Part shown: piece after piece, positions 1-6,645 of the stretch | How positions within the stretch are numbered: the stretch's first letter is position 1 | Layout: every line of letters starts with the position of its first letter | DNA from: CAVAVT01 sp963592185 | GTDB lineage: Bacteria; Bacillota; Negativicutes; Selenomonadales; Selenomonadaceae | NCBI GenBank assembly: GCA_963592185.1 | Contig: CAVAVT010000029.1 | Location: forward strand, 1 to 20,775 | Direction of reading: 5' to 3' | Length of the DNA stretch: 20,775 nt | Notes under the pieces: model-generated | What the model saw: the letters and a program-made list of their open reading frames with translations, nothing else | The model's database searches: none | Told to the model about the DNA's origin: nothing | Position numbers and translations under genes: made by a program

Positions 1-86
1 TATATGCTTTTATACAATTAATTGACAAGAAAAATCAAGCTTTGGAGAAGATAGTTGAGGATGTATCCTGTTTTATATATATTTAA
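1..86 (+). CDS. Possible 3' end of an upstream gene (partial)
   Basis: The frame starting at base 3 stays open for 27 codons to a TAA at 84-86 and reads as a plausible amphipathic C-terminus containing IDKKNQALEKIVEDVS. The start lies outside the window. An open run this short in AT-rich DNA can occur by chance, and a promoter candidate lies inside it, so this is only a tentative call. No family can be named. Confidence 0.3.
   Translation, partial: YAFIQLIDKKNQALEKIVEDVSCFIYI
55..83 (+). promoter_or_regulatory. Candidate sigma-A promoter for the secreted repeat protein
   Basis: TTGAGG at 55-60 and TATATT at 78-83 are separated by 17 bases. This would start a transcript near base 90, leaving a leader of about 65 bases before the start codon at 156. 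It overlaps the possible end of the upstream reading frame. It is called from consensus matching only, and the surrounding AT-rich tract makes chance matches likely. Confidence 0.4.
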
Positions 87-155
87 TTTAAGGCTAAAAG
101 CTATTTAAGTGCCATCGTCTATACTTTACTCATAAAAGCAAAGGAGATGATTTCT

Positions 156-803
156 ATGAAGACAGTAGGAAAGAGAATAGCAATAGGAATGATTACCGGT
201 GCAGTTATTTTGTGCGGTGCAATTGGTACATATAATTCTGCAGCCCACGCAGCAAGATACAGAGGGGCTCACCATACAGAAAATATGCCGCCCAGACATC
301 TGGATTCATCAAAGGTGGCAGAGCGCATTTCAGAGCAGTTCGGTGTGGACAAGTCACAGGTGACAAAATATTTGGAATCTGGCAAATGCGATCCTAGAGA
401 TCTTATGGAAGGTGCTATGATAGCAAAGCTCAGTGGCAAATCCTTCGATGATGTAATTGCTGCTAAGACTGATAAAACCAGATGGAGCGAAGTAGCTGAA
501 AAATTTGGTGTAAGCAAGGACAAAATTCGTGAGGCCCATGATGATATGATGGCAGATGGGCTTTCCAGAAATGGTTCTATTTCAAAGAGTGATGCCTTGA
601 AGCTGTTGAAAGACGGCTATCGTCCAAATGATTTATCAGTAGCATCAGAAATAGCAAAATCCTCAGGAAAATCTATTTCTGACGTACTTTCCATGAAAAA
701 GCTCAATAATTCCTGGCGTGACGTGGCTAAATCCCTGGGAGTTAGTGAAAATTTAGTTCATGAGAGACATGACGGCCCGTCAAGACATTGGAATGAACAT
801 TGA
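156..803 (+). CDS. Secreted protein of unknown function with an internal duplication
   Basis: I do not recognise the family. The 215-residue product begins with a clear signal peptide: basic residues 5-7, a hydrophobic core at about 9-24 and a cleavage-like AAHA at 29-32. The mature part is hydrophilic and His-rich at both ends. It contains a direct repeat of about 60 residues (about 69-129 and 147-206); both copies share the pattern SGKS..DV, then W..VA..(F/L)GVS and end in HD. A third partial copy, QFGVDKSQV, lies at 61-69. The start at 156 is preferred because AAGGAG at 141-146 sits nine bases before it; an in-frame ATG at 147 overlaps that ribosome binding site and would lengthen the protein by three residues. 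The gene is probably monocistronic, ending before the terminator at 865-910. An envelope or extracytoplasmic role is inferred from the signal peptide alone. Confidence 0.8.
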   Translation: MKTVGKRIAIGMITGAVILCGAIGTYNSAAHAARYRGAHHTENMPPRHLDSSKVAERISEQFGVDKSQVTKYLESGKCDPRDLMEGAMIAKLSGKSFDDVIAAKTDKTRWSEVAEKFGVSKDKIREAHDDMMADGLSRNGSISKSDALKLLKDGYRPNDLSVASEIAKSSGKSISDVLSMKKLNNSWRDVAKSLGVSENLVHERHDGPSRHWNEH

Positions 804-864
804 TTTAGAATAAATCCGAATATTTCCGCCCCCAAAATAGTAAAAGTGAATAAAAATAAGGTTG

Positions 865-910
865 AAAAACAGGTGAAGTTTACAAATTTAGTATGCGTCA
901 CCTGTTTTTT
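865..910 (+). terminator. Rho-independent terminator with a long loop
   Basis: A perfect 12-bp stem pairs 865-876 (AAAAACAGGTGA) with 898-909 (TCACCTGTTTTT) around a 21-base loop. The T-run forms both the stem base and the tail. It ends the transcript of the secreted repeat protein. Its last bases also belong to the -35 box of the next promoter. Confidence 0.75.
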
Positions 911-937
911 GACGTATTTAAGGTAATGATGTATAAT
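909..937 (+). promoter_or_regulatory. Strong sigma-A-type promoter for the two-TM coiled-coil gene
   Basis: TTGACG at 909-914 and a perfect TATAAT at 932-937 are separated by exactly 17 bases. Transcription would start near 944, about 50-60 bases before the downstream start codon. The -35 box shares two T residues with the terminator tail upstream. Confidence 0.75.
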
Positions 938-992
938 TCTAATGTATATCTAATTTTGTTATTGCAGGATAATTCTTAAGGAGAGGCGGGGA

Positions 993-1043
993 ATGAACCC
1001 TTGGAAGCAATATACGAATTGTTGTCTAGTCCATCTTATGTGA
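993..1043 (+). CDS. Possible 16-codon leader ORF, coupled to the next gene
   Basis: An ATG at 993 has the best ribosome binding site in this leader (AAGGAG at 978-983, nine bases away) but lies in a different frame from the long downstream gene. It runs for 16 codons (first residues MNPWKQ) to a TGA at 1041-1043. That TGA overlaps an ATG at 1043-1045, which is in frame with the downstream gene (TGATG), the arrangement typical of termination-reinitiation coupling. It could be a translated leader peptide, or a chance ORF next to a TTG start at 1001. Nothing in the peptide suggests a known attenuator. Confidence 0.3.
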   Translation: MNPWKQYTNCCLVHLM

Positions 1044-1732
1044 TGAATATCCTGATTGCTGTATTTAGTTTTTTACTGATATTTGTAATAGTCATGATTT
1101 CCGGAATAGGTGCCGCCAAGCGGATCAGACGCAGGAGGATGGTGCTGATAGGCGCTTCACTGTTTATTGGCTTTGTATCTTTTGTAGCATTGGCAGCGGT
1201 GATTTTTTCATATGGATATTTTAATAATATAAAAAAACCACCACATAAGTTACCATCTATTCCTTCAGCGGTGATTATGGAGAAGATGGATAAAACGGAT
1301 AAAAGTTCGGGAGTTTTGTCACAGGAGTCACAGGAAACAGAGACTCAGGAGGAAAAGCAGCTTAGCGGTGCAAATACAAGTGTGCTTAGCCGTGAACTAA
1401 AAAATATAGAAATTAATCTCCGTATTCAGATTGAACAGGATGAAAAGGAAATAGCCCAGGTGGGGGAAAAGTATAAACGGGGAGAAATTGATACATATAC
1501 CCAGCTTATGGACCGTGCACAGTTGGAAATCGATAAACGCAATCATATTATTGAGGCTATGGATGAAAAAATAAGCCTTATAGAAAATGCTGAGGTACTG
1601 GAAAATGCTGTGAAGCAGCAGGCACTTCAGGGAAATATATCCCGTAGAAATCATGCGATAGAAGAGCGCAGGGATTATGAAAGTGTCTTGTTGCAGGTAC
1701 GGCTACATAAAGATGAATACAAGAAGATGTAA
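1001..1732 (+). CDS. Unknown membrane protein with two TM segments and a C-terminal coiled coil
   Basis: I do not recognise the family. The 243-residue product has two hydrophobic segments (about 17-35 and 47-70) joined by a very basic loop (KRIRRRR), so both ends may face the extracytoplasmic side. A low-complexity Glu/Gln/Ser/Thr linker follows, and from about residue 125 a long charged helical region with heptad-like spacing reaches the C-terminus (EINLRIQIEQDEKEIAQ and onward). The open frame starts with TTG at 1001, with a G-rich sequence at 985-991 before it. An ATG at 1043 (residue 15, just before the first TM) is the alternative and may be reached by reinitiation from the short ORF at 993. 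It has its own promoter and appears monocistronic. A scaffold or envelope-organising role is possible but is inference from architecture only. Confidence 0.75.
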   Translation: MEAIYELLSSPSYVMNILIAVFSFLLIFVIVMISGIGAAKRIRRRRMVLIGASLFIGFVSFVALAAVIFSYGYFNNIKKPPHKLPSIPSAVIMEKMDKTDKSSGVLSQESQETETQEEKQLSGANTSVLSRELKNIEINLRIQIEQDEKEIAQVGEKYKRGEIDTYTQLMDRAQLEIDKRNHIIEAMDEKISLIENAEVLENAVKQQALQGNISRRNHAIEERRDYESVLLQVRLHKDEYKKM

Positions 1733-1742
1733 CTATAAATTT

Positions 1743-1785
1743 GAGGCCGTGTCCCTATTGAGCATATCATATGGATGACGGCCTC
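1743..1785. terminator. Hairpin between the coiled-coil gene and mnmA, possible weak terminator
   Basis: GAGGCCGT at 1743-1750 pairs with ACGGCCTC at 1778-1785; the stem can extend by GTCC/GGAT with one bulged base. It lacks a convincing T-run on either strand, so termination is uncertain. The position just after a stop codon and before a new promoter favours a transcript-end function. Confidence 0.4.
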
Positions 1786-1813
1786 CAAAATATGCATGTG
1801 AAATGTTTTTCCT

Positions 1814-1842
1814 TTGGAAAAAATGAACAATGGCGGTATAAT
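1814..1842 (+). promoter_or_regulatory. Sigma-A-type promoter for mnmA
   Basis: TTGGAA at 1814-1819 and a perfect TATAAT at 1837-1842 are separated by 17 bases. Transcription would start near 1849, leaving a leader of about 40 bases before the mnmA start codon. Confidence 0.7.
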
Positions 1843-1886
1843 ATTGGTCTAAAATGTTTTCGCTATTAAGAGAAGGATTGATATAG

Positions 1887-2984
1887 ATGATGAAGAAAAA
1901 GGTAGTCGTGGCAATGAGCGGCGGAGTTGACAGTTCGCTGACTGCTGCATTGCTCCACGAGCAGGGGTATGATGTTATAGGTGTTACAATGAGGCTTTCA
2001 GATGACAGCAGAGATTTTGACCCTGAAAACGACAGGGGCTGCTGTTCACTGTCCTCAGTTGATGATGCAAGGCGTGTGGCTGAGGTTATTGGAATACCCC
2101 ATTATGTAATGAACTTTCGTGATATGTTCCAGGAGACTGTCATCAATGATTTCCTTTCAGAATATGCAAAGGGACGTACCCCAAATCCATGTATAAGATG
2201 CAACCGATTTGTAAAATTTCAGGGACTTTTAGAGAAGTCCATGGAGCTGGGGGCGGAGTATGTTGCCACAGGCCATTATGCACGTATTGAACAGGATGAT
2301 GCAACAGGAAGATTCCTTCTTCTTAGAGGTCTGGATATGAACAAGGACCAGTCTTATGCGCTGTATAATTTAAATCAGGCTTCATTAAAGCACTTTCTAA
2401 TGCCCTTGGGGGGATATACCAAAACCCATACTCGAGAACTGGCAGAGTCCTATAACCTTCCGGTAGCACATAAGCCAGATAGCCAGGAAATATGCTTCGT
2501 GCCAAATGATGACTATAAGGCGTACCTAAAGGAACATGTTCCGGAGTGTCTGATTCCCGGAGATATTGTGGACCAGCAGGGAAATGTACTTGGAAGACAC
2601 GAGGGCGTACCTCTTTACACAATAGGACAGCGAAAGGGACTTGGAATCGCTGTAGGAGAGCCGCTATACGTATCCGGGCTGGACATGGCTGGAAACAGAG
2701 TCATTGTGGGCAATGGTGATGCTGTCTATAAAAGCGAGCTTATAGCTTCTGACCTTAATTGGATAACAATAGATTCCACTGATGATATTCCGGAAGGTCT
2801 TCAGGTGACAGCAAAGGTTAGATACGGGAAAAGAGAAGGAAAAGCAATGATTTATCCTCTGAAAGATGGCGGCGAAAGCCGGGTACGTGTGGTATTTGAG
2901 GAGCCACAGAGGGCGGTTACTCCAGGTCAGTCTGTCGTGTTTTATCAGGGAGATAGAGTTGTGGGCGGAGGAATTATTGACTGA
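1887..2984 (+). CDS. mnmA: tRNA-specific 2-thiouridylase MnmA
   Basis: MnmA is an ATP-dependent enzyme that puts sulfur on C2 of the wobble uridine (U34) of tRNAs for Lys, Glu and Gln, taking persulfide sulfur from a cysteine desulfurase relay. The 365-residue length is normal. Visible signatures are the PP-loop SGGVDSS at 11-17, TPNPC with the first catalytic Cys at 102, CIRCN around 102-106, TGHYAR at 128-133, KDQSYALY at 153-160 and SQEICF with the second catalytic Cys at 203. A Cys pair at 52-53 in RGCCS resembles MnmA of many anaerobic Firmicutes. The start is ATG 1887 or the adjacent ATG 1890, after AGAAGGA at 1871-1877. No cysteine desulfurase gene lies next to it here. Cytoplasmic; it has its own promoter and faces the minus-strand hypothetical gene five bases beyond its stop. 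Confidence 0.97.
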   Translation: MMKKKVVVAMSGGVDSSLTAALLHEQGYDVIGVTMRLSDDSRDFDPENDRGCCSLSSVDDARRVAEVIGIPHYVMNFRDMFQETVINDFLSEYAKGRTPNPCIRCNRFVKFQGLLEKSMELGAEYVATGHYARIEQDDATGRFLLLRGLDMNKDQSYALYNLNQASLKHFLMPLGGYTKTHTRELAESYNLPVAHKPDSQEICFVPNDDYKAYLKEHVPECLIPGDIVDQQGNVLGRHEGVPLYTIGQRKGLGIAVGEPLYVSGLDMAGNRVIVGNGDAVYKSELIASDLNWITIDSTDDIPEGLQVTAKVRYGKREGKAMIYPLKDGGESRVRVVFEEPQRAVTPGQSVVFYQGDRVVGGGIID

Positions 2985-2989
2985 GAAAG

Positions 2990-3274
2990 TCAGGACCTGC
3001 GCAGAATATATTTATCTGTGGCGAAGTCCAGCATTTCCTGCCAGGATTTAAATTTAGTAGATTTTTGAACAAAAGAATCCATTTTCTCCTCAGGCAGATC
3101 TTCAAAGTCCTTTTGGCATGTAATGCCGAATCTGCCGCCAGACAGAAATTTGTCAAAGGAACGGTATTTGGTGTATTTGCGCATAAAGCCTACGTCAAAA
3201 ATATCGTCAAAATCAATGAGTTTTGGTTCTGTTTCGTTTGGAAGCTTGTAGTAGCCGGTTATTTTTATATGCAT
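2990..3274 (-). CDS. Small conserved-looking hypothetical protein
   Basis: The function is unknown. The 94-residue product is rich in charged and aromatic residues (Asp, Lys, Phe, Tyr), has no signal peptide or membrane segment, and holds a single Cys (TCQK). Three things argue that it is a real gene on the minus strand. AGGAG at 3283-3287 sits eight bases before its ATG at 3274. It fills the space between two + genes almost exactly. Its composition (IDFDDIFDV, KSWQEMLDFATDKY) looks like a folded acidic protein, whereas the overlapping + frames look like shadows. It converges with mnmA and diverges from the rodZ-like gene. No domain was recognised. Confidence 0.7.
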   Translation of the reverse strand: MHIKITGYYKLPNETEPKLIDFDDIFDVGFMRKYTKYRSFDKFLSGGRFGITCQKDFEDLPEEKMDSFVQKSTKFKSWQEMLDFATDKYILRRS

Positions 3275-3309
3275 GACTGATTCTCCTATGTGCTGATTAT
3301 TTTTTATAT

Positions 3310-3337
3310 ATTATCATATTTGGTAAAATCAGTCGAA
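3310..3337 (-). promoter_or_regulatory. Candidate promoter for the minus-strand hypothetical gene
   Basis: On the minus strand, TTCGAC (3337-3332) and GATAAT (3315-3310) are 16 bases apart, about 35 bases before the start codon. The match is moderate and the tract is AT-rich, so this is tentative. Confidence 0.35.
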
Positions 3338-3369
3338 CCGGCTGTCTTTAGAAAAATTTTCTTTTGTAT

Positions 3370-3397
3370 TTGTCAAAGCAGGCATTTAATGTATAAT
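3370..3397 (+). promoter_or_regulatory. Sigma-A-type promoter for the RodZ-like gene
   Basis: TTGTCA at 3370-3375 and a perfect TATAAT at 3392-3397 are separated by 16 bases. Transcription would start near 3404, about 65 bases before the ATG at 3468. It may also feed nrdR and genes beyond if the hairpin at 4305-4344 is read through. Confidence 0.65.
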
Positions 3398-3467
3398 ATA
3401 TAAGGATACGTATTTATTTTGATAAGATAGCCAATTTACATAGATAACAGAGTGGGAGGAATCACTG

Positions 3468-4280
3468 ATGTTAGGTGACGTTTTACGCCGTGAGCGAGAG
3501 AAAAAGCAGCTTACGCTTAAGGATGTTGAGAACGGAATAAGCATTCGTACACTATACATAGAAGCCATAGAGAATGAGGATTTTGAAAAGCTCCCGGGAG
3601 ATGCTTATGCAAAGGGATTTATACGCAGCTATTCAAATTTCCTTGGGGTGGACCCAATTCCACTGCTTGAAGATTATAGGCAGCAGACCAAGCCCCAGGA
3701 GCCGAAGATTCAGCCGGATTCTGGAATTGACAGCAAGAAGCAGGAGGAGCCAGCTCCGTCCGTCAGCTCCTACAGCTATAGCAAAAATAACAGTTCCAGC
3801 AGTTTTTCTTCTGGAAGCGATTTTAAGGCAAGAGTAGAAACCTCCAGAACACATCAGAAATATATTGCACTTTTAGTGGTATTGGTAGTGTTCCTGGGCG
3901 GTGTATGGATTGCATTCAGTGATGATGGAACAAATACAGATAATGCAAAGCCTACCGTAAAGAACGAGCAGCAGAAGAAATCTGATAAGAAAGCCCAGCC
4001 AAAGGACGAGGTACAGCAGGACGGAGTCAATGTTACAGCAAAGTTTGAAAATAAATGCTGGACGCAGGTAGCTGTTGACGGCAAAGTAGTATTTGAGGGA
4101 ACCGTTGAAGGCGGCAAGACTATGGACTGGAAAGGCCAGAAAAACGTAGCAATTACAGCTGGAAATGCTGGTGCTGTAGAGATTACTTACAATGGGGAAT
4201 CCCAGGGGAAAATGGGTGCCGAAGGTGAGGTCATAGAGAAAAACTATGGCGAAAAGGCCGCTTCGGACGATAAAAGTTGA
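3468..4280 (+). CDS. rodZ: RodZ-like helix-turn-helix membrane protein
   Basis: The architecture matches RodZ, the bitopic protein that connects the MreB cytoskeleton to cell-wall elongation. The 270 residues comprise an N-terminal Xre-type HTH domain (about 1-65, with LTLKDVENGISIRTLYIEAI and the family-typical GDAYAKGFIRSY), a Ser/Pro/Gln-rich linker (about 75-128), one TM segment (131-149, LLVVLVVFLGGVWIAF), a Lys/Gln-rich spacer and a C-terminal beta domain like DUF4115 (about 187-262, containing CWTQVAVDGKVVFEGT). The ATG at 3468 follows GGGAGGA at a normal distance. The gene name rests on architecture; in this family the HTH usually binds MreB, not DNA. mreB is not in the window. A stable hairpin separates the gene from nrdR. 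Confidence 0.85.
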   Translation: MLGDVLRREREKKQLTLKDVENGISIRTLYIEAIENEDFEKLPGDAYAKGFIRSYSNFLGVDPIPLLEDYRQQTKPQEPKIQPDSGIDSKKQEEPAPSVSSYSYSKNNSSSSFSSGSDFKARVETSRTHQKYIALLVVLVVFLGGVWIAFSDDGTNTDNAKPTVKNEQQKKSDKKAQPKDEVQQDGVNVTAKFENKCWTQVAVDGKVVFEGTVEGGKTMDWKGQKNVAITAGNAGAVEITYNGESQGKMGAEGEVIEKNYGEKAASDDKS

Positions 4281-4304
4281 TGTAAAATTTCTTGTGAAGG
4301 CTAA

Positions 4305-4344
4305 TCAGGTCCGGAGCTGGGTAATTGCACAGCTTTGGACCTGA
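4305..4344 (+). terminator. Long stable hairpin between rodZ and nrdR, U-poor terminator or leader structure
   Basis: A continuous 15-bp stem (4305-4319 with 4330-4344, two G-T pairs) closes a 10-base loop. It begins 24 bases after the rodZ stop. The following bases (4345 on) carry only a short mixed A/T tract, so efficient Rho-independent termination is doubtful. It could instead attenuate or protect the nrdR transcript. Confidence 0.5.
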
Positions 4345-4374
4345 ATTTCATTATGCGGAAAAGAAGGTGCCAAG

Positions 4375-4839
4375 ATGCGTTGTCCTTATTGCAAAAAAGC
4401 TGATAGCCGGGTGGTAGATTCCCGTGCAGCAGAGGATGGAAATACTATTAGACGCCGCCGTGAGTGCAGTGGCTGCGGCAGACGTTTCACAACCTATGAG
4501 GTCGTGGAAAAAATTCCTTTGATGGTAATTAAAAAGTCAGGCAACCGCCAGGTTTTCGATAAAAATAAGCTTATGAACGGTCTGATACGTTCCTGTGACA
4601 AGCGAGTGGTTTCAATGGACCAGATAAAAGCTATCGCTGATGATGTGGAAAGAGTTCTCAGGAACAGCATGGATCAGGAAATAACAACCGAACATATTGG
4701 CGAGCTGGTTATGGAAAGGCTCAAAAATTTTGATGAGGTTGCATATATTAGATTTGCTTCTGTATATAGAAAATTTAAGGATATCGGAAGCTTTAGAGAT
4801 GAATTGGATGACTTAATTAGGTCACGCAATGAGAAATAA
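4375..4839 (+). CDS. nrdR: Transcriptional repressor NrdR
   Basis: NrdR is a nucleotide-sensing repressor of ribonucleotide reductase genes. It has an N-terminal zinc ribbon and a C-terminal ATP-cone that senses ATP/dATP. The zinc-ribbon Cys pairs are C3/C6 and C31/C34 (MRCPYC and CSGCGRRF), followed by the family-typical TTYE and the ATP-cone from about residue 48 (PLMVIKKSGNRQVFDKNKL). The length of 154 residues is standard. The ATG at 4375 follows AGAAGGTG. Its targets (nrd genes) are not in the window, and I saw no clear paired NrdR boxes here. It is followed 20 bases later by the radical SAM gene and probably shares its transcript. Confidence 0.97.
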   Translation: MRCPYCKKADSRVVDSRAAEDGNTIRRRRECSGCGRRFTTYEVVEKIPLMVIKKSGNRQVFDKNKLMNGLIRSCDKRVVSMDQIKAIADDVERVLRNSMDQEITTEHIGELVMERLKNFDEVAYIRFASVYRKFKDIGSFRDELDDLIRSRNEK

Positions 4840-4859
4840 TCCTTAATTTATATTGAGTA

Positions 4860-6617
4860 ATGAATTGTTATGGGGGAAGAGCTTTGTCCTGGAAGCTAAG
4901 AGAGGGTCTTAGAAAAAGGCTTAATGGAGAAAAAGGTGCTTATGTGTATGCGGCCGGAGCAAGGTCGAGAATGGCACTTATATATCCAAATTCATATTTT
5001 GTAGGCATGTCGAATCTTGGGATGCATATAATTTACAAAATAATGAATGACAGGCCGGATACTGCATGTGAAAGATTCTTTCTTCCAGAAAAAGCTGAGC
5101 GCCAGGAGTATGAAAAAACCAATACGCCATTAATGAGTGTCGAGACACAGACCTCTTTAACAGACTTTCCTCTTATTGCTTTTGCAATATCCTTTGAAAT
5201 GGACTATTTCAACATTTTGGACATCCTTAAGCTTGGAAAGATAAAGCTCCTGGCAGAGGAAAGGGGTCCCCTGGATCCAATAGTTATTGCAGGAGGCCCC
5301 TGTGCAACCTTTAATCCTCAGCCCCTTTCAAAATTCATTGATGCCTTTATCATTGGTGAAGGCGAGGAAACCATGCTAAGGTTCATGGATACCTATTATG
5401 CTGCAGTAAATGGCGAAAATGACCGGGAGACTGTCTTAAAGGAGTTTGCAAAGATTCCAGGGGTGTACGTTCCATCACTTTATGATCATGAAGAAGATGA
5501 AAATGGCAATACGCTTTCCATTAAAGCCTTAGATGGGGCCCCGGAGCATGTTTCAAGACAGTGGGTAAGGAATTTGGATGATTTTCCAGGACATACAGTT
5601 GTGGAAACCGCAGATACCGAGTTCAATCTATACCTAGTGGAAACAGCAAGAGGCTGCGGAAGGCATTGTAGGTTTTGTATGGCTGGATACTGTTTCAGAA
5701 AGCCTAGAAACAGGTCAATGAAAGCTTTGGAAAAAATGCTTATGGAAGCAAAAAAAGCTGAGAAGCGTGTGGGTCTTATGGGAGCGGCGATTTCTGACTA
5801 CCCGGAGATAGATGAGCTGTGTTCTGATATTTTAGGGGATGGACTGGAAATGTCCGTTGCTTCATTTAGAGCCGATTCAGTTACAAAGGACTTGGTGGAG
5901 GCTTTGGCAAAATCCGGGCTTCGTACATTGACCATGGCCCCGGAGGCTGGAAGCTCAAGAATGCGTGCTGTTATAAACAAGGGGATAGAAGAGGAACATC
6001 TTTTCCATGCTATGTCCCTTGGGCTGGAGGCAGGAATTTATAATTACAGACTTTATATCATGGTGGGACTTCCCTATGAAGAAGACAGCGACATTGACAG
6101 TATAATTGATATGGCTGTCCGGCTTAGGGAGTATATGAACGATAATCCCAAGGCACGGAGGGGAACCCTGACACTTTCTATCAATCCCTTTATACCTAAG
6201 CCCTTTACTCCGTTTCAATGGATGCCCATGGTTTCTATAAAGGATGTTCAAAACAAGCTGAAGCATATCCGCACCAGTTTGAAAAAAGTTCATGGTGTGG
6301 AGGTTATAGCAGAATCCCCGAAGGAAGCGGCAGTGCAGGAGGTTCTTGCACGGGGCGGAAGAATCATAGGGGACGTACTGCTGAAGTCCCATGAAAAGGG
6401 AGGAGCAAAAGCCTTTAAGTCAGCTTTGAAGGAAATGGGATTATCGCTTGATACCCTTATTGAAAAAAGCTATGACAAAAATGAAATACTTCCTTGGGAT
6501 AGTCTTGATATGGGCTTTACAAAGGAGTATCTTTATAATGAGCTTAAACGTGCCGAAAAGCTGCAGCCAACGCCTAGGTGCTTTGATGGCTGCAAACGCT
6601 GCGGTGTATGCAGCTAA
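4860..6617 (+). CDS. B12-binding-like radical SAM protein (TIGR03960 type)
   Basis: This belongs to the large radical SAM proteins of the TIGR03960 type, whose substrate is unknown to me. The N-terminal half has a cobalamin-binding-like fold region (about 35-180, with IAFAISFEMDYFNIL, VIAGGPCATFNPQP and FIIGEGEE). The [4Fe-4S]/SAM motif follows as C266, C270 and C273 (ARGCGRHCRFCMAGYCFR), then a TIM-barrel region with MAPEAGS and YIMVGLPYE. The C-terminus carries a second Cys cluster, C574, C578, C581 and C584, typical of the family. The length is 585 residues from ATG 4860, which has no good Shine-Dalgarno; an in-frame TTG at 4884 preceded by GGGGGA at 4872-4877 is a credible alternative start. 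The partner DUF2344/TIGR03936 gene often found beside or fused to this family is not seen here. Cytoplasmic and probably oxygen-sensitive. Confidence 0.9.
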   Translation: MNCYGGRALSWKLREGLRKRLNGEKGAYVYAAGARSRMALIYPNSYFVGMSNLGMHIIYKIMNDRPDTACERFFLPEKAERQEYEKTNTPLMSVETQTSLTDFPLIAFAISFEMDYFNILDILKLGKIKLLAEERGPLDPIVIAGGPCATFNPQPLSKFIDAFIIGEGEETMLRFMDTYYAAVNGENDRETVLKEFAKIPGVYVPSLYDHEEDENGNTLSIKALDGAPEHVSRQWVRNLDDFPGHTVVETADTEFNLYLVETARGCGRHCRFCMAGYCFRKPRNRSMKALEKMLMEAKKAEKRVGLMGAAISDYPEIDELCSDILGDGLEMSVASFRADSVTKDLVEALAKSGLRTLTMAPEAGSSRMRAVINKGIEEEHLFHAMSLGLEAGIYNYRLYIMVGLPYEEDSDIDSIIDMAVRLREYMNDNPKARRGTLTLSINPFIPKPFTPFQWMPMVSIKDVQNKLKHIRTSLKKVHGVEVIAESPKEAAVQEVLARGGRIIGDVLLKSHEKGGAKAFKSALKEMGLSLDTLIEKSYDKNEILPWDSLDMGFTKEYLYNELKRAEKLQPTPRCFDGCKRCGVCS

Positions 6618-6645
6618 GTAATTCCAATGCAGAAGGGGAATAGGA

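Noticed and set aside
22..27. TTGACA as a -35 box at the window start
   Set aside because: No -10-like hexamer lies 16-18 bases downstream; the pair TTGAGG/TATATT further on fits better.
3065..3280. Plus-strand ORF of 71 codons opposite the minus-strand hypothetical gene
   Set aside because: It has no ribosome binding site and a composition typical of a shadow frame, whereas the minus-strand gene has AGGAG at eight bases and a protein-like composition.
4277..4305. TTGATG-N17-GCTAAT as an nrdR promoter
   Set aside because: The -10 match is poor and the start would fall inside the hairpin at 4305-4344; not strong enough to list.
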